Shown here: in pieces, positions 8,458 to 18,400 of the stretch | Numbering within the stretch: position 1 is the stretch's first letter | How the letters are laid out: each line of letters opens with the position of its first letter | Assembly (NCBI GenBank): GCA_034667465.1 | Contig: JAXDJV010000002.1 | Span: forward strand, 372,001 to 436,000 | DNA length: 64,000 bases | From: JAOBAU01 sp034667465 | GTDB taxonomy: Bacteria > Acidobacteriota > Thermoanaerobaculia > Gp7-AA8 | Direction of reading: 5' to 3' | Notes under the pieces: generated by a model | What the model saw: only the letters and a program-made list of their open reading frames with translations | Database searches by the model: none | What the model was told of the DNA's origin: nothing | Made by a program: the position numbers and the translations under genes

Positions 8458-9042
8458 TCACTTCTTCTTCAGTTCGGTGAGGACGAGCTTGGCGACCGCT
8501 TTGAGCGTGTCGAAGACTCCGGTGCCGTTCATCGCCACCGCTTCGAACGTCGGCTCGCCTTTGAAGTTGAGCTGCCGGTACATTTCGTCGGCCGGGAGTG
8601 CGGTTGGAAGATCGCGCTTGTTCATCTGCAGCGCGTACGGAACCGACTTCAGATCGTAGCCCTGCTCCTTGAGATTCTTCTCGAGGTTCTGCAGCGACTC
8701 GATGTTCGCTTCCATGCGCGGTTCCTGCGAGTCGGCGACGAAGATCACTCCGTCCACGCCTTTCAGGATCAGCTTGCGCGACGCGTCGTAGAAAACCTGT
8801 CCGGGAACGGTGTAGAGATGAAAGCGCGTCTTGAAGCCGCGCACGGTACCGAGATCGAGCGGAAGGAAATCGAAGAAGAGCGTCCGATCGGTCTCGGTCG
8901 CGAGGGAGATCAGTTTTCCCTTCGCCTGCGGATTGGTCTTGTCATAGATCCACTGCAGGTTCGTCGTCTTCCCGCAGAGACCGGGACCGTAATAGACGAT
9001 CTTGCAGTTGATCTCGCGCGCGGCGTAGTTGATGAACGTCAT
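8458..9042 (-). CDS. mglA: MglA-type small Ras-like GTPase
   Basis: The 194-residue protein is a bacterial Ras-like GTPase. The P-loop Gly-Pro-Gly-Leu-Cys-Gly-Lys-Thr spans residues 19-26. Thr-Val-Pro-Gly-Gln replaces the eukaryotic Asp-Thr-Ala-Gly-Gln switch II, as is typical of MglA, and Gln-Met-Asn-Lys-Arg-Asp is the guanine-specificity motif. In Myxococcus, MglA-GTP marks the leading pole and drives type IV pilus and gliding motility; in Thermus it also governs polarity. It sits 3 nt after mglB, its GTPase-activating partner, so the two are almost certainly co-translated. No motility gene is in the window. Confidence 0.95.
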   Translation of the reverse strand: MTFINYAAREINCKIVYYGPGLCGKTTNLQWIYDKTNPQAKGKLISLATETDRTLFFDFLPLDLGTVRGFKTRFHLYTVPGQVFYDASRKLILKGVDGVIFVADSQEPRMEANIESLQNLEKNLKEQGYDLKSVPYALQMNKRDLPTALPADEMYRQLNFKGEPTFEAVAMNGTGVFDTLKAVAKLVLTELKKK

Positions 9043-9045
9043 GGA

Positions 9046-9546
9046 CTATTCGCTGAAAAGACTGTCGATGTCCTCGTCCGTGATCTCGGCGAATGGTGAA
9101 TCGAAGCGGTTGGCCATATTGCCGCGCTCCGCCTCCGATTTGCGCAGAAGCTCTTCGAACGTTTTCTCGAGCTCGACCGACGCTTTCTTGACGCGAAGCC
9201 GGACGAGACCGAGTGACGATTTCTCATCGAAGATCACGACGAGAATGACGCGCTGGGCGACGAGTGAGATGTGGATGTTGTCGCGCTCGCCCTCGTGAAA
9301 GAGGATCGAGAACTCTTTTTCGCCGATCAGCTTCGCGAGGCCGTCCGTCGCGGCAACGTTGCCGGCGGTCAGCGAAGCGAGAGAGGTGGCATCCACGCCT
9401 TTCATGTCGCCATGCGCGGCGATCTGCTGGCCGTTTTTGTCGACCAGAAAGACGATTTTCGAGTTGGAGTCGACCTGCAGACGCTGGAGCGTGTCCTTTA
9501 TCTGCTGGTACTCCTCCTCGTACATGACGAGATCAGGAGAAGCCAT
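9046..9546 (-). CDS. mglB: MglB-type roadblock/LC7 protein (GAP for MglA)
   Basis: The 166-residue protein has a roadblock/LC7 domain over residues about 8-120, with the hallmark Asp-Lys-Asn-Gly-Gln-Gln-Ile-Ala strand and a Ser-Leu-Ala-Ser-Leu-Thr-Ala-Gly-Asn-Val-Ala-Ala-Thr helix start. MglB homodimers stimulate GTP hydrolysis by MglA. The last 45 residues form an acidic extension with Asp-Glu-Asp-Ile-Asp, possibly a partner-binding tail. The gene lies 78 nt downstream of recR on the same strand and 3 nt upstream of mglA. Confidence 0.93.
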   Translation of the reverse strand: MASPDLVMYEEEYQQIKDTLQRLQVDSNSKIVFLVDKNGQQIAAHGDMKGVDATSLASLTAGNVAATDGLAKLIGEKEFSILFHEGERDNIHISLVAQRVILVVIFDEKSSLGLVRLRVKKASVELEKTFEELLRKSEAERGNMANRFDSPFAEITDEDIDSLFSE

Positions 9547-9624
9547 CTATATGCACCGTTTACCCGAGGACGGGGACGCGAATGTATAGCATGGAACGGT
9601 TTGGAATGGGAGAGACGCGTCGGT

Positions 9625-10218
9625 TCAGATCTCTCTCCGGCCTTCGAGCGCTTTGGCCATCGTGACCTGATCCGCGTACTCGAGATCGCCACCAACCGGC
9701 AGCCCGAATGCGAGCCGCGTCGTCTTCACATCGAGCGTTCGCAGCTGTTGCGCGATGTAGAGCGCGGTCGCCTCGCCTTCCACATTCGGGTTGGTGGCGA
9801 CGATGACTTCACGCACGTTCCCCGACTGCACGCGGCGGACGAGACCATGCACGTCGATGTCCTGCGGACCGACGCCTTTGAGCGGCGAGAGCGCGCCGAG
9901 CAGCACGTGAAAGACGCCGCGAAAGTCGCGCGTCTGCTCGATCGTGGCGATGTTGAATGCTTCTTCGACGACGCAGATGATCGATGAGTCGCGCCGCGGA
10001 TCGCTGCAGATCGCGCACGGCTCGACGTCCGTCATGTTGTTGCAGATCGAGCAGCGGAAGATCTTCGATTTCACCTCGAGGATCGCCGTCGCCAGCGACT
10101 CCGCTTCCGATACCGGGCGTTTGAGGATGTGATACGCGAGACGCGACGCCGATTTACCGCCGACGCCGGGAAGCTTCGTCAGTTCGTTGATGAGGTTCGC
10201 GAGCGGAGGAGCGGTCAT
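9625..10218 (-). CDS. recR: Recombination mediator RecR
   Basis: RecR works with RecO (and RecF) to load RecA on gapped DNA. The 197-residue protein has the N-terminal helix-hairpin-helix (Leu-Pro-Gly-Val-Gly-Gly-Lys-Ser-Ala), a zinc finger with C56, C59, C68 and C71, and a TOPRIM domain beginning at Ile-Cys-Val-Val-Glu-Glu. The Walker B-like Gly-Gly-Asp-Leu-Glu-Tyr-Ala-Asp element is near the C-terminus. Length is normal. It starts 2 nt after ybaB, in the widely conserved dnaX-ybaB-recR order. Confidence 0.97.
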   Translation of the reverse strand: MTAPPLANLINELTKLPGVGGKSASRLAYHILKRPVSEAESLATAILEVKSKIFRCSICNNMTDVEPCAICSDPRRDSSIICVVEEAFNIATIEQTRDFRGVFHVLLGALSPLKGVGPQDIDVHGLVRRVQSGNVREVIVATNPNVEGEATALYIAQQLRTLDVKTTRLAFGLPVGGDLEYADQVTMAKALEGRREI

Positions 10219-10220
10219 CC

Positions 10221-10520
10221 TTAGAAGAGACCCGGAATCTTCAATCCCCCGGTCATCGCGCTGACCTGCGACGACATCTCTTCATCGACTTTGCGCGATG
10301 CTTCGTTGACGGCGGCGACGATCATGTCCTGCAGCATCTCGACGTCGTTCGGATCGACCGCTTCCTTGTCGATGGCCACGGCGAGCAGCTCTTTCGCGCC
10401 GTTCACGGTCGCTTTGACCATTCCGCCTCCGGCGCTTCCTTCGACGCGCAGCTCCGCCATCCGCTGCTGCATCTGGGCCTGCATCTGCTGCACCTGCTGC
10501 ATCATTTTCTTCGGGTTCAT
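10221..10520 (-). CDS. ybaB: YbaB/EbfC family nucleoid-associated protein
   Basis: The 99-residue protein starts Met-Asn-Pro-Lys-Lys-Met-Met-Gln-Gln-Val with a Gln/Met-rich helix and has the Gly-Gly-Gly-Met-Val-Lys-Ala-Thr-Val-Asn-Gly strand and Asp-Met-Ile-Val-Ala-Ala-Val-Asn-Glu-Ala segment of the YbaB/EbfC family. These small dimers bind DNA without strict sequence preference. Position between dnaX and recR (10 nt and 2 nt gaps) is the standard arrangement and implies co-transcription. Confidence 0.96.
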   Translation of the reverse strand: MNPKKMMQQVQQMQAQMQQRMAELRVEGSAGGGMVKATVNGAKELLAVAIDKEAVDPNDVEMLQDMIVAAVNEASRKVDEEMSSQVSAMTGGLKIPGLF

Positions 10521-10530
10521 CGGGCTCTCC

Positions 10531-12096
10531 TCAACGCTTGCGGGATTCGACGATCTCTCCGCCGAGGTGTTTCTGGAACGACTTCACCACCGGATCGTCC
10601 CGGAGGGGTGAAGAGGATTTGGGACCGTCTTCGGCGCGCCGATTTTCAGCTGCTTCTCGCGGCGCGGCAACGGTGATGTCGATTTTGATCGGCTGGCCGA
10701 ACAGCTCGCGCGCCGCTTCTTCGATGACCGACTTCGCGTCGGACGCGGAGTCGGCTTTGAAGGAATCGTCGAAGGTGAAGACGATGCGCGAGCCGTCCTG
10801 CTGCGCGGATGCGTCGGCGAGATAAGTGGCGGCCATCGGACGCGTTTTGCGCACGCGCTCGACGAGGGTTTTGAGGTCGGCAGGCTTTGATTTGGATTCC
10901 TGTGTGGCGACGGGCGCTTCGCTCGTCGCTCTTTTTCGGGGCGCAACGGCGGGCGAAGCGCCCGCCGCCACACTGCCCCCGCCCCGCAACTCCGCTTCCA
11001 CACTGCGCAACCTTGGAAACGTCGCCGCTTTCAGCAGCGCGATCTCCACCGCCAGCCGCTGATGCTCGGCGCGGTTGACCGTCTCGTCGTCGCGCAGCAG
11101 CAGGTTCGCGATGCGGAGCAGTTCCGTGTACGAGAACTTCTCGGCCACCGATTCGATCGTGCCGAGATCTTCCGGCGACACGGCGAGCATCGCGCTGTTT
11201 GCGCCGCCGGAGATCAGCAACAGATTGCGGACGAAGTTCAGCAGATCGCGATAGAGCATCCGGAAATCGCGTCCGCCTTCGGCCGCTTCCTGCAGCGCTT
11301 CGAGAATGCCGGCGTGGTTGCCGTCGCCGATCAGACTGACGGCGTGCGCGAAGAACGTCGTGTCGGAAAGGCCGAGGATTGTGGAGACGTCGTCGGCTGT
11401 GATCTTCCGGCCGCTGAAAGCGATGATTTGATCGAGCAGCGAAAGCGCGTCGCGCGCGCTTCCTTCACCGCGGCGCGCCACCATTTCGACGGCGTCGCGA
11501 TCGGCTTCGATTCCTTCGCTCGCGCAGATTTCCGTCAGCCGCCGGATCAGCTCATCGAGCGTGATCTTGCGGAGCATGAACTTCTGCACGCGCGAGATGA
11601 TCGTCTGCGGAACCTTGTGAATCTCCGTCGTCGCGAACATGAAGATCACGTGCGACGGCGGCTCTTCAAGAATTTTCAGCAGCGCGTTCCACGCGCCGGT
11701 CGAAAGCATGTGCGCTTCATCGATGATGAAGATGCGATAGCGATCGCGCGCCGGCTGAAACTGCGTCGTGTCGCGGAGCTCGCGGATGTTGTCGACGCCG
11801 GTGTACGTCGCGGCGTCGATCTCCCGCACATCCATGTCGATGCCTTCGGTGATCTCGCGGCAAATCGTGCAGGTGTTGTCCGGCTCGACGGTCGGTCCGT
11901 GCTCGCAGTTCAGCGCTTTCGCGAGAATGCGCGCGGCGGTCGTTTTGCCGACGCCGCGAACGCCCGAGAAGAGATAGGCGTGATGGATCCGCTGTTCCTC
12001 GATCGCGTTCTGCAGCGTCCGGACGATGGTTTCCTGTCCGATGACGTCAGCAAACGTTTGAGGGCGATAACGACGAGCAAGAGCCTGATAAGCCAT
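10531..12096 (-). CDS. dnaX: DNA polymerase III subunits gamma/tau
   Basis: DnaX is the clamp-loader ATPase that organises the replisome. The 521-residue protein has the Walker A motif Gly-Val-Arg-Gly-Val-Gly-Lys-Thr at 45-52, zinc-module cysteines C64, C76 and C79, Walker B Ile-Ile-Asp-Glu-Ala-His, and the sensor Gly-Glu-Gly-Ser-Ala-Arg-Asp-Ala. A low-complexity linker (about 370-415) precedes a C-terminal tau-like domain. The linker holds an in-frame GC palindrome (10947-10967) encoding Ala-Gly-Ala-Ser-Pro-Ala, identical in its 19-bp core to an intergenic copy at 20002-20020. It lies downstream of the SRP RNA gene on the same strand. Confidence 0.97.
   Translation of the reverse strand: MAYQALARRYRPQTFADVIGQETIVRTLQNAIEEQRIHHAYLFSGVRGVGKTTAARILAKALNCEHGPTVEPDNTCTICREITEGIDMDVREIDAATYTGVDNIRELRDTTQFQPARDRYRIFIIDEAHMLSTGAWNALLKILEEPPSHVIFMFATTEIHKVPQTIISRVQKFMLRKITLDELIRRLTEICASEGIEADRDAVEMVARRGEGSARDALSLLDQIIAFSGRKITADDVSTILGLSDTTFFAHAVSLIGDGNHAGILEALQEAAEGGRDFRMLYRDLLNFVRNLLLISGGANSAMLAVSPEDLGTIESVAEKFSYTELLRIANLLLRDDETVNRAEHQRLAVEIALLKAATFPRLRSVEAELRGGGSVAAGASPAVAPRKRATSEAPVATQESKSKPADLKTLVERVRKTRPMAATYLADASAQQDGSRIVFTFDDSFKADSASDAKSVIEEAARELFGQPIKIDITVAAPREAAENRRAEDGPKSSSPLRDDPVVKSFQKHLGGEIVESRKR
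10947..10967. repeat. GC palindrome inside dnaX
   Basis: Arms 10947-10955 and 10959-10967 are perfect 9-bp inverted repeats (CGGCGGGCG / CGCCCGCCG) with a 3-nt loop. They lie in the low-complexity linker of dnaX. The core matches the hairpin at 20000-20020 and resembles those at 21303-21325 and 63956-64000. Confidence 0.75.
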
Positions 12097-12180
12097 GAAT
12101 GGCGCAGTCTAAGGTAAGTACGTGCGACAGTGTCGGCCGAGGCTGGGCCAACCAACGCTGCGGGCCGTGCCCGCCCGGCC

Positions 12181-12307
12181 GTCCGTTGAGAAGAGCCCAG
12201 GTTTGCTGCGGCACACAGGTTTGGCGCCTTATCGCTGCTCCCTTCCGGGCCTGACGAGGTTCGACGCTCCTGCTGCACAGGACCCGAGCTCATCCCAGCG
12301 GACGGAC
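12181..12307 (-). ncRNA. ffs: Signal recognition particle RNA (4.5S-type)
   Basis: Read on the minus strand, the segment contains the conserved SRP domain IV loop GTCAGGCCCGGAAGGGAGCA (12231-12254 region), which binds Ffh. Outer pairing supports the boundaries: GTCCGT at the 5' end pairs with ACGGAC at the 3' end, and GAGCTCGGGT pairs with ACCTGGGCTC. The length of about 127 nt is slightly longer than the E. coli 4.5S RNA. It lies 84 nt upstream of dnaX on the same strand, an arrangement seen in many bacteria. Exact ends are inferred from pairing. Confidence 0.92.
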
Positions 12308-12321
12308 TCGCGCGGTTGCGC

Positions 12322-12327
12322 ATTGTA
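12322..12327 (-). promoter_or_regulatory. Possible -10 element for the SRP RNA
   Basis: On the minus strand TACAAT lies about 15 nt upstream of the inferred SRP RNA 5' end, a plausible -10 placement. No good -35 hexamer is visible at the usual spacing. Confidence 0.4.
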
Positions 12328-12422
12328 GCGAACGGGCGAAACGGCTCCCGGCCGGAGAGTAATTCCGCGCGCGCCGAAACAGGTGTACGCTCCGCGAGTT
12401 CCTCCTCGGATTGAAATGCGAA

Positions 12423-12440
12423 TCGGCCTGAAAAGGCCGA
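12423..12440 (+). promoter_or_regulatory. GNRA-loop hairpin in the leader of the giant DUF11 gene
   Basis: TCGGCCT and AGGCCGA form a perfect 7-bp stem closed by a GAAA tetraloop, 46 nt upstream of the start codon at 12486. It could be a leader structure; I could not match it to a known riboswitch class. Confidence 0.4.
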
Positions 12441-12485
12441 GTTGACGTCTGAGCCGTACTCCCGTTGCGCTACAGGAGCCAGCGA

Positions 12486-15400
12486 ATGTCCACGCACCTC
12501 TCCGCAGTCCCCAAAACACTCCAGCGTCGTACGTTTGTGATCGCGATGCTCGCGACGCTGACCGTGCTCATCACGCTCGGCGCCGCGACACTGTTCGCGG
12601 TCTGCGCACCGAACGCCTACACGGTGACCTCGAGCGCTGCGACGGCGACCTGGACCGACGCGTCCGGACTCTGGAACCCGAGCGGCGGATTTCCGGGATG
12701 CGCGACGGGCGACAGCGCGACGGATACGAATGGCCCGCCGGGAACGACGATCATCGTCAACAGCATCATTCCGAATCCGCTCATCGGTCTGAATTTCAGT
12801 TGCAACGGCTGCGTAATCGACATTCAGCCGGGCGGTGCATTGAGGCTCATCGGCTCCGGAACGGTCGGCAGCGGCGCAACGATCAAAGTCAGTGGCGGCT
12901 ATCTGGCGATCGAGAACGGCGGCTCGCTGAATTTCCAGAGCGGTTCGACGCTCGACTTCACGAACGGCATCGTCGACGTGCAGGCCGGTGCCTCGCTCGC
13001 TCTCAACGGCGCCGCGACGGTAAGCAACGGCGCGCTTTACGTCAGCGGCGGAACGGTCGACGTCAGCACGACTCTCAGCATGCAGAGCGGCTCGCAGCTC
13101 AATCTCAACGGCGGCAGCATCACCGGCAGCGGCACCGTCAACTCCGCGGCGAACGTCCAGGTGAATTCGACCGGCACCTTTACGATCGATCCTGTATTCA
13201 ACGTGATGGCCGGATCGTCGGGCGTACACGTCAACTCCGGCACGCTGTCGGTGCGCGGCGGTGGAACCGGCGACGCCGCGTTCATGATCGCAAGCGCTGC
13301 GAAGCTCGACTTCCCGAGCAGCTACTACACGATGACGGCGAACGGCGTCGTCTCCGGAGCGGGAACGCTGTCGCTCAGCGGCGCAACGCTGCTCATCGGC
13401 GGCGTCACGAATCCCGACTACTTCAATCTCTCCGCGGGAACGCTCGACGGACCAGGCTTCCTCGACGTCCGCAAACAGTTCGACTGGAGCGGCGGCGAGC
13501 TGACCGGCAGCGGAACCGCGCAGCTCGCGGGCGGCGGCGTCGGCAACTTCAACGGCGCCGCTGGGGACATGCGTCTCAACGGCCGCACGTTGAACATCTA
13601 CGGCCTCGTTCACTACACCGCCACGACGAACGAGCTGTACATCGACAACGACGGCCTGCTGTCCATTTACGGCACATTCAATATTGAAGACGACGGGAGC
13701 ATCGCCGTCGGCAGCGCCGCGGGCGGCACCGTCAACATCGCGCCGAACGGCTATCTGCAGAAGAGCGGCGGCACCGGCACCTCGGTCATCGAACCGTACG
13801 CGACGAATACCGCGCAGGTTTACGTCACCTCCGGCCGTCTCGAATTCTCCGGCGGCGGCTCGCACAGCGGATACTTCTACGCGGCCAGCGGAACGTATCT
13901 CCGCTTCAGCTACTCGAGCACGACGTTCGACTCGTCGTCATACCTCAATGCCGATGGCACCGTCGAATTCACCGATGGCAGCTTCAACAATCTTCAGGGA
14001 ACTTACGACGTCAACGGCAGGACGTTCATCGGCACCGGCGCCATCGTCGTCGTCAACGCCGCGTCGACGACGAAGAACTTCACGCTGACTTCGGGCGCCA
14101 CACTCACGGTCAACCAGGACTTCACGATGACCGGCTCCGGCAACTGGTCGTGCGGCACGATCGGCGGCAGCGCCATCATCATCTCGGAAGCGCGCAAGGT
14201 GACGCGCGCGGGACGCTTCCGCAGCGTCTCCGGCGGCGAGTTCCACATCGACAGCGGCGCGACGCTCGACATCGACGGCGCGGTCGGCTCGCCGACGCTT
14301 CGTGCGGCGGTGATCACGAATGCGGGTCTGATCAACTACACGGCGGTCGTTGCGGTCGGCAATTACCTGACGCTGATGGATGGCGGCGAGATCCTCAACG
14401 ACGGCACCTTCGACATACAGACCGACTCACCGATCCTCTCGACGACCGGAGTCATCCTTGGCTTGACGAAAGGCGTTTCCGCGAGCGAAGTCAAAGCCGC
14501 CGCGTCCGGCCCGTCGAACGTCATCGACAACGCCGGCACGTTCGAGAAAACAGCGGCCGGCGGCACGACCAACGTCGAGCCTTCGTTCACGAACAGCGGC
14601 ACCGTCCTCGCGCAGGCCGGAGTGCTCAACTTCAAGACCGACTTCACGCAGACCGCCGGCGAAACGAAACTCGACGGCGGCGACATTCAGACGTTCACGA
14701 CGATGCAGCTGTCGGGTGGCGTGCTCGACGGCGACGGCACGATCACCGGCGACGTGCAGAACGACGCCAACGTCGCGCCGGGCGACAACACGACCACGAC
14801 CGGCGTCATCAACGTCACCGGCACGTACACGCAGGGCTCCGGCGGCACGCTGACGACAAAGATCGGCGGTCCGTCCGCGGGCCAGTACGATCAGCTGACG
14901 GTCAGCGGCGCGTCGACGCTCGCCGGCACATTCAAAGCAACGCTCATCAATTCATATCTGCCGCTGAACGGCGCGACGTTCCCGATGGTGACGTACGCTT
15001 CCGAAAGCGGCACGTTCGGAACCGAACAGCTTCCGACCTGGCCGCACGGCTCGTTCACGTCGGCGTACAACCCGACGGCGTACGTGCTCACCGCGGTCGT
15101 CACGCCGTCGGTCGCCGATCTCGCGATCGTGAAGAGCGGACCGGCAACCGTGAACGCCGGCGCAGCGCTCAGCTACACGATCGCCATCACGAACAACGGT
15201 CCCGATCCGTCGTCCGGCACCACCACCGTCGTCGACACGCTTCCCGCCGGCGTCACCGGCGCGAGCGGCACCGGCATCGGCTGGAACTGCGGCGCGCCGT
15301 CCGGCGGAACGATCACCTGCACGAACACCGACGTCATGACGTCGGGCGGACAGCTGGCGACGCTGACGATCGCGATGACGGCGCCGATTGCCGGCGGCGG

Positions 15401-18400
15401 CATCACGAACAGCGCCACCGTTTCGTCGTCGATCGACAACAACGCCACCAACAACACGTCGAGCGTTCCGACGACCGTCGTCGCGCAGGCCGATCTCTCG
15501 ATCACGAAGAACGGCCCGGCCGGTGTCGTCGCCGGACAGAACGTCACCTACACGATCGTCGTCACCAACAACGGTCCGTCGTCCGCGACTTCGGTGTCGG
15601 TCAGCGATCCGCCGCCGGCGAACCTGACGTGGGTCTCGAACAGCGGCGCCTGCACGAGCAACTTCCCCTGCAGCCTCGGCACCCTCGCCGCGAACGCGAC
15701 GGCGACGATCACCGCAACCTACAGCACATCACCGAGCTTCAGCGGCAACGTCACGAACACCGCCACCGTCAGCGCGCTTACCGCCGATCCGAGTGGCGCC
15801 AACAACAGCGCCAGCGCAACGACGAACGTCGGCGCGCAGGCGGATCTCAGCGTCGTGAAGAGCGGCCCGGCGTCGACGACTCCCGGACAGAACGTCGTCT
15901 ACACGGTCACCGTCATGAACAACGGTCCGTCGCCGGCAGTCAACACGATCGTCAACGATGTGACACCGGTCGGACTCGCGTTCCAGTCGAACAGCGGCGC
16001 CTGCACGACCGCGTATCCCTGCTCGGTCGGAACCCTCGCCTCCGGCCAGTCGGTCGCGATCACGTCGACCTACACGGTGCCGAACAACTACGCGAGCGCG
16101 ACGATCAACAACACCGCGTCCGTCTCGTCGTCGACGAACGATCCGAACAGCAGCAACGACGCGTCGCTCGCCTCAACGACAGTTGCGCAGACGACCGATC
16201 TCTCGATCTCGAAGAGCGGTCCGGGCGTCGTCGGCACGGGACAGAACATCGTCTACACGATCACCGTCACGAACCTCGGTCCGTCGCAGGCTGCCGGCGT
16301 GTCGGTCACCGACAACACGCCGCCCGGCTTGACGTTCGTCTCCAACAGCGGCGGTTGCACGAGCACGTTCCCCTGCAACCTCGGCACGATGAACGCCTCG
16401 CAGACGGCGACGATCACGTCGACGTACAGCATTCCGGCGAACTACGCCGGCGCGACGATCGTGAACACGGCGAGCGTCGGGTCGGGCGCGACCGATTCGA
16501 ACTCGTCGAACAACAGCTCGACGACGACCGCGACGATCGTCGCATCCGCCGACGTCGCAATCGTGAAAACCGGTCCGGGATCGTTTACGCCGGGAACGAA
16601 CATCGTCTACACGATCGTCGTCACCAACAACGGCACCGCGTCGGCCGCAAACGTGAGCGTCGCCGACAATACGCCGGCCGGACTCACCTTCGTCTCCAAC
16701 AGCGGCGCCTGCACGAGCACGTTCCCCTGCTCACTCGGCACGCTCGCCACGAGCCAGAGCGCGACGATCACCGCGACCTACAGCATCCCCGCAAACTTCG
16801 GCGGGTCGCTGATCTCGAATACCGCGACCGTTACGTCGACGACGAACGATCCGAATCCGCCGAACAACAGCTCGACCACCACCGCAACCAGCGGCGCGGC
16901 CGGCACCGACGTCTCGATCGTGAAGAGCGGTCCGGCGTCATTCAGCGCGGGACAAAACATCACCTACACGATCGTCGTCACGAACAACGGCAGCTCGGCG
17001 GCAGCGAACACATTCGTCTCCGACTCGACGCCGTCCGGACTCACGTTCCTCGGCAACAGCGGCGCCTGCGCGAGCGCGTTCCCCTGCTCGCTCGGCACGC
17101 TCGGCGCCGGCCAGTCGGCGACGATCACGTCGGTCTACAGCGTGCCGTCGAGCTATCCGACGGCCAGCGTGACGAACACCGCGAGCGTCAGCAGCTCGAC
17201 CGCCGATCCGAACACGACCAACAACACGTCGTCGGTCACGACGCCGCGCGCGACCGGTTCCGCCGCCGACCTCGGCATCACGAAGAGCGGCCCGTCGCTC
17301 GCCGCTCCGAACTCCGTCGTGAAGTTCACGATCAACATTTACAACAACGGTCCGGCCGGTGCGACGAACGTCGTCGTCACCGATCCGACTCCGGCCGGTG
17401 CGACGTTCATCAGCAACAGCGGCGCCTGCACGACTCCGTTCCCCTGCACGATTCCGTCGATCGCATCGCAGCAGATCGTCACGATCATCGCCAGCTACCG
17501 CGTGACCGCCGCGAACGGCGCGACGATCCGCAACTCGGCGAGCGTCAGCGCGCCCGCGGCCGATCCGGCGCCGAACAACAACCAGGCGTCCGCTTCGGTC
17601 GCCGTCGGCGTCGCATGTCCGCCCAACGCACCGACGCCGATCGCGCCGGCCGCCGGCGCCGTCATCCCGTCGCCGGTGACATTCACCTGGAGCTCGGTCC
17701 CGAACGCAACCAGTTATGTCGTTCGCGTCACGCACACCGGCGTCGTCTCGACGTTCACGACGGCGGCGACGTCAATCACCGAGAACCTCGCGGTCGGAAC
17801 ATACACATGGACAGTCGTCGCCGATTCAGGCGGCGCATGCACTCCGCTCGAATCGGGTCCGGTGCGCTTCACCGTCTGCGGCATTCCGACGACCGCGCCG
17901 AATCCGAGCGTGGTCGCCGAGACGGCGACCGGCCAGACGTACCAGGTTGCTTGGTCCGCAATCGACGGCTTCACCTCGTACGAACTGCAGGAAGCGTCCG
18001 ACGCCGCGTTCGCGAACATCATCTCGTCGACGAAACTCGACGCGACGTCGAAGACGTTCACGAAGAGCGTCACGTCGGCGAGTCCGTTCCACTACCGCGT
18101 GCGCGGACTGGCGAACTGCGGTCAGGGTGAAGGACCGTTCTCGATGCCGATCAGCATCGTCGTCCTGCCGGTCCCGGTGTTCGACGGCAGCGGCGCGAAC
18201 GTCAACGTCCCGAGCGGCAGCCAGCGTCCGGTCACGTTCCAGCTGTTCGTCCCCGGCTTCGAAAACAGCACGCGCTCGTTCGTCGCGACGGTCGACAAGC
18301 CGTGGCTCGCGGTGACGCCGACGAACGGCATCGTCCCGCCGGAAGGAATCACGCTGCTCGTCTCCGCCGATCCATCGTCGTTGCAGAACGGCACGTGGAC

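Noticed and set aside
10925..10945. A-rich stretch in dnaX as a programmed frameshift site for gamma/tau
   Set aside because: Only five A residues occur (CGA-AAA-AGA), not the A-AAA-AAG slippery heptamer, and the nearby hairpin is upstream rather than downstream of it on the coding strand.
12361..12485. Leader of the giant gene as a cyclic-di-GMP riboswitch
   Set aside because: A GAAA-loop hairpin is present, but the conserved core (ACGCAAAGCC-type) and the second stem are not seen; only a generic hairpin is supported.
11910..13865. 651-codon minus-strand open frame across dnaX, the SRP RNA and the giant gene
   Set aside because: It runs through a structural RNA and two well-supported genes, is Arg/Ala/Val-rich without motifs, and reflects third-position GC bias.
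15111..17616. Regularly spaced repeats suggesting a CRISPR array
   Set aside because: The period is about 350-376 bp, the repeats are coding DUF11 units in frame, and there are no short unique spacers or cas genes.
14150..18130. 1326-codon open frame overlapping the giant DUF11 gene on the same strand
   Set aside because: It is a shifted-frame shadow of a GC-rich repetitive gene; its product is an Arg/His-rich string with no domain, start signal or signal peptide.
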